Of a DNA stretch of 64,000 nt, positions 55,098 through 64,000 are shown in pieces (the stretch's first letter is position 1; every line of letters starts with the position of its first letter). Location of the stretch: positions 25,320 to 89,319 of the forward strand of contig CAOKNI010000001.1 in the NCBI GenBank assembly GCA_948470005.1, in the 5' to 3' direction. This DNA comes from an uncultured Mycoplasmatota bacterium. GTDB lineage: Bacteria > Bacillota_I > Bacilli_A > RF39 > UBA660. The translations under genes were made by a program, and so were the position numbers. The notes beneath the pieces are model-generated. The model worked only from the letters and a program-made list of their open reading frames with translations, made no database searches and was not told the origin of the DNA.

Positions 55098-56809
55098 TTA
55101 TATTCCTCAATAAGCCTTTTATGAATGCCTGGTTCTACCACATTTATCGCATTTATAGCATTTTCTAAGCTGGTTTTAAAATTACCTTTATAAAAAGCAT
55201 TTTCCGCTTTTATAAGTCCTACTTCAACATCTTTATGCACTGCTCTATATCTATTACCATAGACAATTGCTGTCTCTGCCATTCGTGCTGTTTTTATTGC
55301 CTCTTTAGTTGTATTATAAACTTTTAACGTTAAATCTCGTGCCGTATCTACTCTCGTGTTTAATACTTTTATGGAAATAGGTCTTTTATCTAATTCTTGA
55401 ACCATATTATTTATCGCTTCAGCTGCTTCTCCAAGCTCTACATAAAAATTCTTCGGGGTTATAGGCAATTTATATGTTTTCATATTATTTTTAGCTTGTA
55501 CTAATATTTTTTTAATTTCTTCTAATTGTTCTTTTGCTCTTTTTTCATCTTCTTTTAAACTACTTAAACTTCTAAGCGTCTGGTCAAGCTTTTCCTCAGT
55601 TTTAGTAAGTTTATTATTTAAGCTTTCCATTTCTTTAGCAAGCTTAGAATAAGCTAAAACTCCACTGCGTTGCAACTCTATAATTCGATTGAAGTCATCT
55701 TTAATATTTTTGATTTCTAAAGCAATATCATCTATTACTTTAATATCTTCTTCCATCAAGTCGTAACTATATTTTAAATCATCAATCTTACGATTTAAAT
55801 CATTACTAATTTTAGCTAATTTAGTTGTCTTAATTAAAATACTTCTCTGATAATCTTCGTAAATTCTTTTTGCCAACTTCTCTTTATCAAAGTTTTGATA
55901 CAAAGAATCAAAATAATCTAAAATTGTTTTAAGCTCAAATACACTATCCTCTAAATTAAGTACTTTAAGTCTTCCAAAAACATCATTTATTTTTTTATCA
56001 GCTTCTGTTATATTATAATTAATATTAAGATAATCCAAATTATAACCATCTTTACTCATTTTCTCAGCAATTTTTGTAATTTCCAGCACTTTTGTTGGAA
56101 TAAGTTTCCGACCCATCACAATAATAGATGGTGCTTCTTCAATCACAACCTTTAAATTTCCAATTGTATCATCAATTGCTTTAACAATTTTGCCAACTTC
56201 CGTATACTCATTATTTTCCATTGCTACTTCAAAAGCACTAAAAAGCTTATCAACATTTTCAATTTGCAAATCTAAAGGCTTAATAACTTCTTCATAATCA
56301 TCTTTATTAGCATTATATTTTGCAAGGATAGCTCGGTAATCTGCTTTAAGTTTTGTAATAGTTTCCCGATTTTTTTCTTCACTAAGTGTTATTTCTCTTA
56401 TCTCATCCAACAGAAAACTTGCTTTTGTTTTAACATAAGCTATTTGTAACTCTAATGACGCAATCTTCGTTTTTAAAGTTTTATAATCTTTATCTTCAAA
56501 AGCATTTTGGGCCTCAATTAAAGCATCGGTAATCTTTGGTACTTCCACATCTTTAATATCCTTTAATCTGTTGCACCAATTATCATACTTCTTTTGCATA
56601 ACGTCATTATTAATTAAAGCTCCAACCTTATTAAGTTCTGATAAAATAGACGCGCCCACAATTAAATTTTTATCACGTTCTAAGGAAGAAATTTCATTTT
56701 TATATTTATTCTTTTCATGCTTATTTATTAAATTCAAAACAACGACTATCGTAATAACCGTAAAAGTATAATACAAAATACCAATTAATATAAAAGTTGT
56801 TCTTGACAT
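55094..56809 (-). CDS. ezrA: Septation ring formation regulator EzrA
   Basis: 571 residues from the ATG at 56809 (GGGAAGTGAG RBS). One N-terminal membrane helix (FILIGILYYTFTVITIVVV) is followed by ~540 residues of spectrin-like coiled coil in the cytoplasm, the EzrA layout. It binds FtsZ and couples it to wall synthesis. The family motif near VEVPKITDALIEAQNAFEDKDY fits. Overlaps the following gene by 4 bases. Confidence 0.85.
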   Translation of the reverse strand: MSRTTFILIGILYYTFTVITIVVVLNLINKHEKNKYKNEISSLERDKNLIVGASILSELNKVGALINNDVMQKKYDNWCNRLKDIKDVEVPKITDALIEAQNAFEDKDYKTLKTKIASLELQIAYVKTKASFLLDEIREITLSEEKNRETITKLKADYRAILAKYNANKDDYEEVIKPLDLQIENVDKLFSAFEVAMENNEYTEVGKIVKAIDDTIGNLKVVIEEAPSIIVMGRKLIPTKVLEITKIAEKMSKDGYNLDYLNINYNITEADKKINDVFGRLKVLNLEDSVFELKTILDYFDSLYQNFDKEKLAKRIYEDYQRSILIKTTKLAKISNDLNRKIDDLKYSYDLMEEDIKVIDDIALEIKNIKDDFNRIIELQRSGVLAYSKLAKEMESLNNKLTKTEEKLDQTLRSLSSLKEDEKRAKEQLEEIKKILVQAKNNMKTYKLPITPKNFYVELGEAAEAINNMVQELDKRPISIKVLNTRVDTARDLTLKVYNTTKEAIKTARMAETAIVYGNRYRAVHKDVEVGLIKAENAFYKGNFKTSLENAINAINVVEPGIHKRLIEEYK

Positions 56810-56898
56810 AAGACTCACTTCCCTATAATACATTTTATCATAAATAATAGAGTTTTGTCGAGCGAAGAGCTATAAGTTTTTTATATTTTTAAGATTTT

Positions 56899-57567
56899 CT
56901 ACTTTTCTAATAAATCTGGCCTTTTTTCTTTCGTTACTCTAATTTTTTCTTGCTCTCTATACTCCTCTATCTTCCTATGGTCACCACTTAAAAGCACATC
57001 TGGAACAGCAAACCCTCTAAATTTTCTTGGCTTAGTATAAACAGGAGCATCTAATAAATTATTCTTAAATGAATCATTTAAGAAGGACTCTTTTTGAATT
57101 ACACCCGGAATAAATCTTGCTATAGTATCCATTATAACTAGCGCTGGTAATTCTCCTCCTGTAAGCACAAAATCACCAATACTAATTTCTCCATCCACAA
57201 ACTTAAGAATTCTCTCATCAAAGCCTTCATAATGTCCACATACTAAAATAAGATGTTTCGTACAATTAACTAACTGGCTAGCAATATTATCACTAAAAGT
57301 TTTTCCTTGCGGTGTTAAAAGATAAACTTTTGAATCATTAGTTTTGACGCTTTCAATGGCTCTAACCACAGGTTCACACATTAAAACCATGCCAGCTCCC
57401 CCTCCATATGGGGTATCATCAACTTGCCCATTTTTTAGTAATGTAAAATCTCTTATATTAACAATATTTATTTCTATTAAGCCTTTATTAATTGCTCTTT
57501 TAATTATACTTTCATTGATATATGCTTCAATAACTCCAGGAAAAAGTGTCAAAATATCAAATCTCAT
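56899..57567 (-). CDS. trmD: tRNA (guanine(37)-N1)-methyltransferase
   Basis: 222 residues, SPOUT fold with trefoil knot: DDTPYGGGAGMVLMCEP near residue 51, LVCGHYEGFDERIL near 110 and IGDFVLTGGELPALV near 130. It makes m1G37 to prevent frameshifting. Start overlaps the rimM stop (ATGA); rimM-trmD is a common pair. Confidence 0.96.
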   Translation of the reverse strand: MRFDILTLFPGVIEAYINESIIKRAINKGLIEINIVNIRDFTLLKNGQVDDTPYGGGAGMVLMCEPVVRAIESVKTNDSKVYLLTPQGKTFSDNIASQLVNCTKHLILVCGHYEGFDERILKFVDGEISIGDFVLTGGELPALVIMDTIARFIPGVIQKESFLNDSFKNNLLDAPVYTKPRKFRGFAVPDVLLSGDHRKIEEYREQEKIRVTKEKRPDLLEK

Positions 57568-58052
57568 AAAAACTCCTCAATTCTTGTAATTTCAATTTCT
57601 TTAGTATTTAAATGAACTTTATTAATAAACTCCGAAATACAAGGAACATATACTTTTTTATCACCTTTTATTACTAAAAGTATTCCGGCTTTATTTGTAA
57701 CTACATCTATTACCTCGCCATAGCATTTATTAAAAGCTACTACTTTCATTCCTACTAAATCTTCTATTAAATACTCTTTATCATTTAATTTTAAATCATC
57801 TTTATTTATATATACTTTTGCTCCTTTATATTTTGAAACATTATTAATATTCTTAATCCCAACTAATGTTACCATATCATAATCTTTATGAACTCTATAA
57901 CTATTAATTACTTCTTTTTGATAATTATCGCCGATATAAATATTAAAACCTTTTTTAAATACTAAATTTTTTTTCAAAAAATTACTTTTAATTCTTATCT
58001 CGCCTTTTATTCCATGCGTATTAACAATTTTACCTAAATAAATATAGTTCAT
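57564..58052 (-). CDS. rimM: 16S rRNA processing protein RimM
   Basis: 162 residues: N-terminal RimM barrel (IYLGKIVNTHGIKGEIRI) and C-terminal PRC-barrel (YLIEDLVGMKVVA...GEVIDVVTNKAGILLV). Helps mature the 30S head by binding ribosomal protein S19. Overlaps both neighbours by 4 bases. Confidence 0.93.
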   Translation of the reverse strand: MNYIYLGKIVNTHGIKGEIRIKSNFLKKNLVFKKGFNIYIGDNYQKEVINSYRVHKDYDMVTLVGIKNINNVSKYKGAKVYINKDDLKLNDKEYLIEDLVGMKVVAFNKCYGEVIDVVTNKAGILLVIKGDKKVYVPCISEFINKVHLNTKEIEITRIEEFL

Positions 58053-58381
58053 TTCTTTCGTCCTCTTTTTCTAACCCTATTATAGCTGCTTTTATTCTCT
58101 GCTTTAAAGCTTAAACGATAATTGGAAAATATTTCTAAATATGTCTCACTACCCAAAATATCTTGAACTAGTAGCGCAAAAGCTCCTTTTTTAAATTGTA
58201 ACATTCTTCTTGCTTTTTCTCCTCTAGCATAAATAGTATCATAAAGAACAAAAATCACTTCCGCGTTATCTAATAAATAACTTTTTAATTCCACATCTTC
58301 TAAAACTAATTTTTCAAAATACTCTTTAATATACAAAAATAATCTTGCTTCCGAAATAAAACCACCCATCATAACTATCAC
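58049..58381 (-). CDS. Hypothetical protein with basic tail
   Basis: 110 residues, helical, ending in a basic tail (YNRVRKRGRKK) that could contact RNA. No family recognised. ATGA overlap with rimM places it in the trmD-rimM operon, where other Firmicutes carry small RNA-binding genes (khpA, ylqD); it does not look like either. Confidence 0.55.
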   Translation of the reverse strand: MIVMMGGFISEARLFLYIKEYFEKLVLEDVELKSYLLDNAEVIFVLYDTIYARGEKARRMLQFKKGAFALLVQDILGSETYLEIFSNYRLSFKAENKSSYNRVRKRGRKK

Positions 58382-58387
58382 CCTTTA

Positions 58388-58684
58388 CTATCTATGTGCT
58401 TGAGCTTCTAGTTTTGGCCCAAATACATAACCAACTAATGGGGCAGCTACTACAACTTTAAATGTATTCATATTCCCTGATGCCATTCTTACTAATTCTT
58501 CAAAATCAATTATATTTAATATTTTTCTACTTGTTTGACCATTACTTTTGAGAAAAACATTAAATTCTACATCGCCATTATCGAGAAAATTCTTGTTAAT
58601 AGTAGTGACATTCCATCCTTGTGTCCTTAAATAATTTTCTACTCTTTCAAAAAGAGCAAATTCTGGCATATAATATTCTTGCAT
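58388..58684 (-). CDS. Hypothetical protein
   Basis: 98 residues with alternating strands and helices, ending VVAAPLVGYVFGPKLEAQAHR. RBS GAAAGGAAAG. It sits between the TrmH-type methyltransferase (adjacent, 0-base gap) and the basic-tailed protein, in one operon. Function unknown. Confidence 0.55.
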   Translation of the reverse strand: MQEYYMPEFALFERVENYLRTQGWNVTTINKNFLDNGDVEFNVFLKSNGQTSRKILNIIDFEELVRMASGNMNTFKVVVAAPLVGYVFGPKLEAQAHR

Positions 58685-59419
58685 TTAGCTTTCCTTTCTA
58701 TTTAACTCATAAAATATAATACTTGTTGCTACTCCAACATTTAAAGACTCACAATCTTTATTAATAGGAATGTTTAACATAACATCACAAAGACTATCTA
58801 ACTCTTTCCTGACACCTTGCCCCTCATTTCCCATAATTACTGCAACTTTTTCTTCAAATGCCACATTTTTCAAATCTACACCGGCATCTACATTAGTTCC
58901 ATATATTTTATAACCTTTATTTTTTAAATCAATTAATAATTCTTCTATATTGCCTTTAATAAAATTAATATTAAAAAGCATTCCTTCACTTGACCTTACA
59001 ACTTTCTCATTATATAAATCTACAGTATCCTCACTCATAATAATAGTTTTTATATTAAATGCTACCGCACTTCTAATAATAGTTCCCAAATTTCCCGGGT
59101 CTTGAATATTATCTAAAACACAAACTTTGCCCTCAATTTCCTTTTTAGCTATTTTATTTACTACTGCGACTACTTTACTAGCAGAAACTTGATTTGTAAT
59201 TTTCTTCATTACCGCTTCACTTACTAAATAAAAAGGCATATTTTCCTCTTTAAAACTCTCTTCTACCGCTATAATTTCTTTTACTAAATTCTGTTTTAAA
59301 GCTTCTTCTAATAAATGATCTCCTTCAATTAAAAAAGTATTTGTCTTATCACGATATTTCTTTTCCTTTAATTTTACCCATTCTTTAACTCGCGGATTAT
59401 TAATCGATTCAATATTCAT
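58685..59419 (-). CDS. TrmH/SpoU family RNA 2'-O-methyltransferase
   Basis: 244 residues. N-terminal substrate-binding domain (NPRVKEWVKLKEKKYRDKTN, FLIEGDHLLEEAL) and SPOUT catalytic domain with NIQDPGNLGTIIRSA (~residue 104), VIMGNEGQGVRKEL (~193) and INKDCESLNVGVATSI (~216). Likely methylates rRNA or tRNA ribose (YsgA-like). Shares one base with the following upstream gene (TAATG). Confidence 0.9.
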   Translation of the reverse strand: MNIESINNPRVKEWVKLKEKKYRDKTNTFLIEGDHLLEEALKQNLVKEIIAVEESFKEENMPFYLVSEAVMKKITNQVSASKVVAVVNKIAKKEIEGKVCVLDNIQDPGNLGTIIRSAVAFNIKTIIMSEDTVDLYNEKVVRSSEGMLFNINFIKGNIEELLIDLKNKGYKIYGTNVDAGVDLKNVAFEEKVAVIMGNEGQGVRKELDSLCDVMLNIPINKDCESLNVGVATSIIFYELNRKES

Positions 59420-60048
59420 TAACTTCTAAGTTCCTTTCTAGCTTCCTTATAATTTGGATAATACTTTTCAACCATATTCCAAAAAAGCTTACCATGATTA
59501 TGATGATAAAAATGGCACATCTCATGCACAATTACATATCTAAGTAAGTTTTTATTATATTTAATTAATTCCGTATTAAGTGTGATAATGTTATCTTTAT
59601 AATTGCACACTCCCCATCTTGTTTTCATTTTTCTAAGCCTAATTGTAAATGATGGTGTTTTAATAACTTCTCGCATTTTATCTACTTCATAATTAAATAT
59701 TTCTTTTATCTTCCATTTTATAAATTTCGCTAAAGCATCATTACTTTCACAAATTATTACTCTATTATTAAATTCTATATCTTTAGTATTTTTATCAATT
59801 AGGACTTCATATTTATTACCCAAATACCAAAACTCTTGCTCTTTTTGCACTTTTTTTTCATACTTTTGCATCATCCGCTCTAAAGAAGGTTCATTTTGAA
59901 GGATTAATTTCTTTATCTCCCTTTCACTTACTCGTGAATTTACTGTTACCACTAAATTTAAATACTCGTCAAAACGAAAATAAATATTTTTATTATTTTT
60001 GCGAACAATTTTTACATTTACCTGTCTTTCATTCAAAAATACTTCCAT
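59419..60048 (-). CDS. YgjP-like zinc metallopeptidase (DUF45/M48)
   Basis: 209 residues. The zinc site is VIVHEMCHFYHHNHGKLFW (HExxH variant HEMCH plus downstream His, residues ~165-183), preceded by KTRWGVCNYKDNIITLN, the DUF45 signature. Soluble. Biological substrate unknown. In operon with the methyltransferase downstream and the HAD gene 8 bases upstream. Confidence 0.88.
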   Translation of the reverse strand: MEVFLNERQVNVKIVRKNNKNIYFRFDEYLNLVVTVNSRVSEREIKKLILQNEPSLERMMQKYEKKVQKEQEFWYLGNKYEVLIDKNTKDIEFNNRVIICESNDALAKFIKWKIKEIFNYEVDKMREVIKTPSFTIRLRKMKTRWGVCNYKDNIITLNTELIKYNKNLLRYVIVHEMCHFYHHNHGKLFWNMVEKYYPNYKEARKELRS

Positions 60049-60056
60049 TTATGTTT

Positions 60057-60644
60057 TTACTTTAAACCTTTCCTTATTTTATCATAAATATCATACCAAC
60101 TATATACTCGAGTTAAATTATCACCGGATAAACTTATATTATATCTTGCATCATAGCATAAGACTTTCGTAAAATTTAAAAATCTTGGAATAGTTTCGGG
60201 GCTATCTTCAATTATTACATCAATGTTTTTATCTTTAATAACTGCAATTTTATCATGCACAAAATAAATATCATCATAAGGAATATCATTCTTTTGCAAC
60301 CACTTAGTGGTAAGCTCACGCACTTTTTTGCCTTCTTCGGTATCATCTGGCGCATATTGTCTTGAGGTAATAATATAAATATTATGACCATCTGCTTTTA
60401 ATTTTTTTAATATTTCTTTAGCATACAATCTTGGACTAGCATTTTCTAAATAATTCCACCAATACTCTAAAGTATACTTTTTTAATGTTTCTTTGTCATG
60501 ATAAAAAGAAAATTTTCTTGCTTCGTATTTTAAAGGGTCTAAATAAAAATCTAAGTCATTATCTACACAAAACTTTGTTCCGTTAGCCAAAATATAATCA
60601 TCATCATTAATTAAAACCCCATCAATATCTACACCTATATTCAT
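60057..60644 (-). CDS. HAD-superfamily 5'(3')-deoxyribonucleotidase-like phosphatase
   Basis: 195 residues. HAD motif I IGVDIDGVL (Asp nucleophile and Asp+2), motif II in IYIITSRQY, motif III Lys in KIAVIKDKNIDVIIEDSPETI. This matches the NT5C/YqfW-type nucleotidases acting on nucleotides or small phosphates. AGAAAGG RBS. First gene of the minus-strand operon ending at trmD. Confidence 0.8.
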   Translation of the reverse strand: MNIGVDIDGVLINDDDYILANGTKFCVDNDLDFYLDPLKYEARKFSFYHDKETLKKYTLEYWWNYLENASPRLYAKEILKKLKADGHNIYIITSRQYAPDDTEEGKKVRELTTKWLQKNDIPYDDIYFVHDKIAVIKDKNIDVIIEDSPETIPRFLNFTKVLCYDARYNISLSGDNLTRVYSWYDIYDKIRKGLK

Positions 60645-60966
60645 TTCTTTGCCTTTCTAAATCTATTAAAAACTTTTCATATAATCTAATTTTATCAAAT
60701 TATAAAATTAAAGTCTACTACATGCACTATTTTTCTAGTACTCTCCTTAAAGGTTCTTCTGCATCTCTAAATCTTGCATAGCCTTAGCCCCCAAAAAGTG
60801 CCCTTATTATACTTCTTCTTATTCTTTTTTGCAACTAATTAAGCCTTAAAAGCATAAAATAAAAGAGACAACTAAAATGCCTTAAAATTCCACTTTACAC
60901 ATTTTAAAATTTTAGTTGAATTAATCTACATAAAATGATAAACTATACAAGGAGGTTGAATAAAAA
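60645..60966. other. Divergent intergenic region between the HAD gene and pflB
   Basis: About 320 bases between divergently transcribed genes. The right third holds the pflB promoter and dyad (60869-60944) and a strong RBS (AAGGAGG, ending 60955). The left part has no ORF or clear structure that I can support. Confidence 0.5.
60869..60944 (+). promoter_or_regulatory. pflB promoter with overlapping inverted repeat
   Basis: TTGAAT (60916-60921) and TAAACT (60939-60944), 17-base spacer. CAACTAAAAT (60869-60878) and ATTTTAGTTG (60909-60918) are perfect inverted repeats; the right arm covers the start of the -35 box, as an operator would. Confidence 0.5.
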
Positions 60967-63195
60967 ATGAAAGAATATTGGAAAAATTTTAAAGAAGGAG
61001 CTTGGTGTAATGAAATAAACGTTCAAGATTTCATTAGCAAAAACTACACTCCTTACAATGGCGATGAGACTTTTTTAGTAGGGCCTACTCCTAAAACTGA
61101 AAAAATCATGGCTAAATATGAAGAATTATATAAAGAAGAAACTAAAAAACATGTCTTAGATATTGACGTTGATAATATGTCTGGCATAAATAGTTTTGAA
61201 GCGGGTTATATTTGCCCTGAAGACGATGTAATTGTTGGTCTTCAAACAGATGCCCCATTTAAAAGAATTGTAAACCCTTATGGTGGTATTCGCATGGTTT
61301 ATCAAAGCTTAGATGCATACGGATACAAACTAAATCCGGAAATAGATAAATATTTTAATATGTTCCGCAAAACTCATAATCAAGGGGTATTTGATGCTTA
61401 TACTAAAGAAATACGTACAGCAAGACATGTTGGTTTACTAACTGGTCTACCAGATGCTTATGGTCGCGGTCGTATTATTGGCGATTATCGTCGTGTTGCT
61501 CTTTATGGTATTGATTACTTAATGGAGCAAAAAAAGAATGAATGGGATAATTCTTATCAGGAAATAAATGAAGAGAATATTCGCGTTCGTGAAGAAATAT
61601 CTATGCAATATCGTGCTTTAGAAGAAATGAAAAAAATGGCTCTTAAATATGGTTTTGATATTTCTAAACCAGCAGGAAATGCTAAAGAAGCTATCCAGTG
61701 GACATACCTAGCTTATCTAGCTGCCGTAAAAGAAAATAATGGAGCTGCAGAATCTCTAGGTCGGGTTGATGCTTTCTTTGATATCTATATAAATAGAGAT
61801 TTAGAAGCTGGTCTTATAACCGAAAGTGAAGCTCAAGAAATGATTGATAACTTCGTTATTAAATTACGTATGGTAAGACACTTAAGAACTCCTGATTATG
61901 ACGAATTATTCTCAGGCGACCCAACTTGGGTTACATGCTCTATTGGTGGTTTAACTAATAACAAAGAAAATTTAGTAACTAAAACATCTTTCCGTTTAGT
62001 TCATACTCTTACCAATCTAAATCCTTCACCAGAACCTAATATCACTATCCTTTGGAGTGAGAAATTACCTGATGCTTGGAAAAAATACTGTGCTAAAATG
62101 TCAATTGAAACCGACGCTATTCAATATGAAAGTGACGATTTAATGCGTCCTATTTATGGGGATGACTATGCTATTGCTTGCTGTGTATCCGCTATGCGTG
62201 TAGGTAAAGACATGCAATTTTTTGGTGCGCGTTGTAACTTAGCTAAATCACTACTTTATGCTATTAATGGTGGCATTGATGAAGTTCACAATATTAAAGT
62301 ATTTGAAGGTGTTGATAAAATAACTGATGAATATCTAAACTATGAAACAGTTAAAAAAGCATATTTTAACGTTTTAGACAAAGTTGCTAAAGTATATAGT
62401 GATGCTATGAATATTATTCATTACATGCATGATAAATATGCTTATGAAGCAGGCCAAATGGCTTTACATGATACTGATGTTCACCGTTATATGGCTTACG
62501 GTATTGCTGGTCTTTCAGTTGCCGCTGATTCTCTATCTGCTATCAAATATGCGAAAGTTAAGCCTATCAGAAATGAAGAAGGAATAGCTATTAATTTTGA
62601 AATTGAAGGTGATTACCCTAAATATGGCAATGATGACGACCGTGTTGATGATATTGCTAAAGAGATAACTGAGAAAATATCTAGTGCTTTAAAAACACAT
62701 AAAACTTATCGTAATGCCGAAGTTACCATGTCAGCCCTTACAATAACATCTAATGTCGTCTATGGTTCTAAAACTGGTGCTACTCCTGATGGCCGTGCCG
62801 CTGGCGTTCCTTTTGCTCCTGGTGCTAATCCTATGCATGGGCGTGATTTAAGTGGAGCTATCGCATCTCTTAATAGTGTAGCTAAACTTGACTATACAAC
62901 ATGTTGCAAAGATGGTATATCTAACACATTTACCATTGTGCCAGCTTCTCTTGGTATGAATAAAGATGAACAAATAAATAATCTTGTTAATTTAATGGAT
63001 GGATACTTCATTAAAGGAGCACATCACCTAAATGTTAACGTCCTAAATCGTGAAATGCTTATTGATGCTATGGAAAATCCTGATAAGTACCCTCTACTTA
63101 CAATCAGAGTATCAGGTTATTCAGTAAGATTTAATAAACTTACTCGTAAACAACAAGAAGAAGTAATATCTCGTACTTTCCACGAGAAAATATAA
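60967..63195 (+). CDS. pflB: Formate C-acetyltransferase (pyruvate formate-lyase)
   Basis: 742 residues. Active-site Cys pair in AIACCVSAM (~residue 405) and glycyl-radical loop RVSGYSVRF (~residue 716). Splits pyruvate with CoA into acetyl-CoA and formate under anaerobic conditions; acetyl-CoA can feed ackA for ATP. Shares one base with pflA (TAATG). Confidence 0.97.
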   Translation: MKEYWKNFKEGAWCNEINVQDFISKNYTPYNGDETFLVGPTPKTEKIMAKYEELYKEETKKHVLDIDVDNMSGINSFEAGYICPEDDVIVGLQTDAPFKRIVNPYGGIRMVYQSLDAYGYKLNPEIDKYFNMFRKTHNQGVFDAYTKEIRTARHVGLLTGLPDAYGRGRIIGDYRRVALYGIDYLMEQKKNEWDNSYQEINEENIRVREEISMQYRALEEMKKMALKYGFDISKPAGNAKEAIQWTYLAYLAAVKENNGAAESLGRVDAFFDIYINRDLEAGLITESEAQEMIDNFVIKLRMVRHLRTPDYDELFSGDPTWVTCSIGGLTNNKENLVTKTSFRLVHTLTNLNPSPEPNITILWSEKLPDAWKKYCAKMSIETDAIQYESDDLMRPIYGDDYAIACCVSAMRVGKDMQFFGARCNLAKSLLYAINGGIDEVHNIKVFEGVDKITDEYLNYETVKKAYFNVLDKVAKVYSDAMNIIHYMHDKYAYEAGQMALHDTDVHRYMAYGIAGLSVAADSLSAIKYAKVKPIRNEEGIAINFEIEGDYPKYGNDDDRVDDIAKEITEKISSALKTHKTYRNAEVTMSALTITSNVVYGSKTGATPDGRAAGVPFAPGANPMHGRDLSGAIASLNSVAKLDYTTCCKDGISNTFTIVPASLGMNKDEQINNLVNLMDGYFIKGAHHLNVNVLNREMLIDAMENPDKYPLLTIRVSGYSVRFNKLTRKQQEEVISRTFHEKI

Positions 63196-63920
63196 TGAAG
63201 GGATATATTTCTTCTATCGAATCCTTAGGGCTTGTAGATGGTCCTGGGATTCGTAATGTTATATTTTTAGGTGGGTGCCGCCTTCGTTGCAAATATTGTC
63301 AAAATCCCGAAATGTGGAGTATAGCTAAGCCAAATATCAGCGCTGAAGAATTAGCAACCAAAATAATTCGTAATAAGCCCTACTTTAAAAATGGTGGAGG
63401 CGTTACTTTCTCAGGTGGCGAACCGTTACTTCAAAGTAAATTTTTAATTGAAGTATGTAAAATTCTAAAAAAAGAAAATATCCATATTGCTTTAGATACC
63501 GCGGGTGTGGGAACTGGAAATTATGACGAAATTTTAAACTACATTGATTTAGTATTACTAGATATAAAACATACAACACCAAAGGAATATGAAGAATTAA
63601 CTGGACATAGTATGAATGAATTCTTAGAATTTATTGAATCTTTAAATAAAAGTAATACTCTAGTCTGGATAAGACAAGTAATTGTTCCTGGTGTTCATGA
63701 TAGTGATAATTATTTAGATTCATTAGTTTTATTTCTAAAAAGAATAAATAATATTGAAAGAATAGACTTCCTGCCCTATCATAAACTTGGCGATGAAAAA
63801 TATATAAATTTAAAAATTGATAATCCATATAAAGATAAAATAGCTATGGATAAAGATAAATGTGCTAAATTATATCAAGAATTTATTTTAAAATATAACA
63901 ATCAAAAGCCTCACAGTTAA
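63195..63920 (+). CDS. pflA: Pyruvate formate-lyase activating enzyme
   Basis: 241 residues, radical SAM enzyme with CRLRCKYCQNPEMW (CxxxCxxC cluster, ~residue 29) and GGGVTFSGGEPLLQ (~73). It installs the glycyl radical on PflB using SAM and a 4Fe-4S cluster. Followed by a terminator, so pflB-pflA is a two-gene operon. Confidence 0.96.
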   Translation: MKGYISSIESLGLVDGPGIRNVIFLGGCRLRCKYCQNPEMWSIAKPNISAEELATKIIRNKPYFKNGGGVTFSGGEPLLQSKFLIEVCKILKKENIHIALDTAGVGTGNYDEILNYIDLVLLDIKHTTPKEYEELTGHSMNEFLEFIESLNKSNTLVWIRQVIVPGVHDSDNYLDSLVLFLKRINNIERIDFLPYHKLGDEKYINLKIDNPYKDKIAMDKDKCAKLYQEFILKYNNQKPHS

Positions 63921-63935
63921 TGTGTGGTTTTTTTA
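63904..63935 (+). terminator. pflBA terminator
   Basis: AGCCTCACA and TGTGTGGTT arms around GTTAA followed by seven T; overlaps the last pflA codons. Confidence 0.75.
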
Positions 63936-64000
63936 TAAATGTCTTTTTGAGTGTGTCCTAAATTCTGTGTAAATGGCTCTAACCATGATAATTTGGAACT

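Noticed and set aside
1..64000. CRISPR arrays, tRNA or rRNA genes, replication origin and intact insertion sequences.
   Set aside because: I looked for regular direct repeats, tRNA TTC-loop/acceptor patterns, DnaA-box clusters and transposase ORFs and found none that I could support.

Overview
This is an AT-rich (by eye a little under 30% G+C) chromosomal window from a walled, fermentative Firmicute. The gene content fits an uncultured Bacilli lineage close to the Mollicutes (RF39-like gut bacteria). It has full peptidoglycan genes (murF, ddl, mraY, ftsW, a class B PBP, murT), a Firmicutes-type dnaG-sigA-trmK block, EzrA, Lon, trigger factor, and mixed-acid style fermentation genes (pflB-pflA, ackA). 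The genetic code is standard: TGG is used for Trp, and several ATGA overlaps (rimM/trmD, murT/gatD-like, ezrA/downstream gene) make TGA a true stop.

Layout. 0-5 kb: the end of gatB, two unknown genes and a HerA-type ATPase. 5-6.8 kb: an accessory strip without intact large genes. It holds a dead type III toxin-antitoxin locus (toxI-like RNA, terminator, toxN with a nonsense codon and a frameshift), a 6S-like RNA, HTH-regulator debris, a tiny membrane peptide, and a promoter-terminator RNA unit carrying a GC-rich, AAC-rich 105-base segment that looks like the template repeat of a diversity-generating retroelement (DGR). 6.8-18.2 kb: tcdA, uvrC, an orphan rnfC-rnfD pair, a cell-wall thioester-domain-like protein with its sortase, then dnaG-sigA-trmK. 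18.3-21.6 kb: a broken surface protein whose C-terminus is homologous to the template-like segment, followed by type IV pilus/type II secretion genes (inner-membrane platform protein and prepilin peptidase). 21.7-41 kb: housekeeping genes (tig, lon, murF-ddl, mnmA, xerD, rarA, gpsA) with small membrane proteins and a broken response regulator between them. 41-60.6 kb is mostly on the minus strand: nrnA, ackA, a reduced division/wall cluster (PBP, mraY, DUF5680 protein, ftsW), murT with a glutaminase-dead gatD-like partner, a block of unknown genes with ezrA, and a trmD-rimM-methyltransferase-protease operon. 60.9-64 kb: pflB-pflA.

The strongest candidate for something new is the DGR-like template RNA at 6.48-6.76 kb together with the related, pilus-gene-adjacent surface-protein remnant at 18.3-19.2 kb. 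No reverse transcriptase lies in the window, so a DGR would have to act in trans or be a relic. Other notable points are the GatD-like protein lacking both catalytic residues, a thioester-domain protein whose cysteine position is serine, a sortase lacking its arginine, and the isolated RnfC/RnfD pair.
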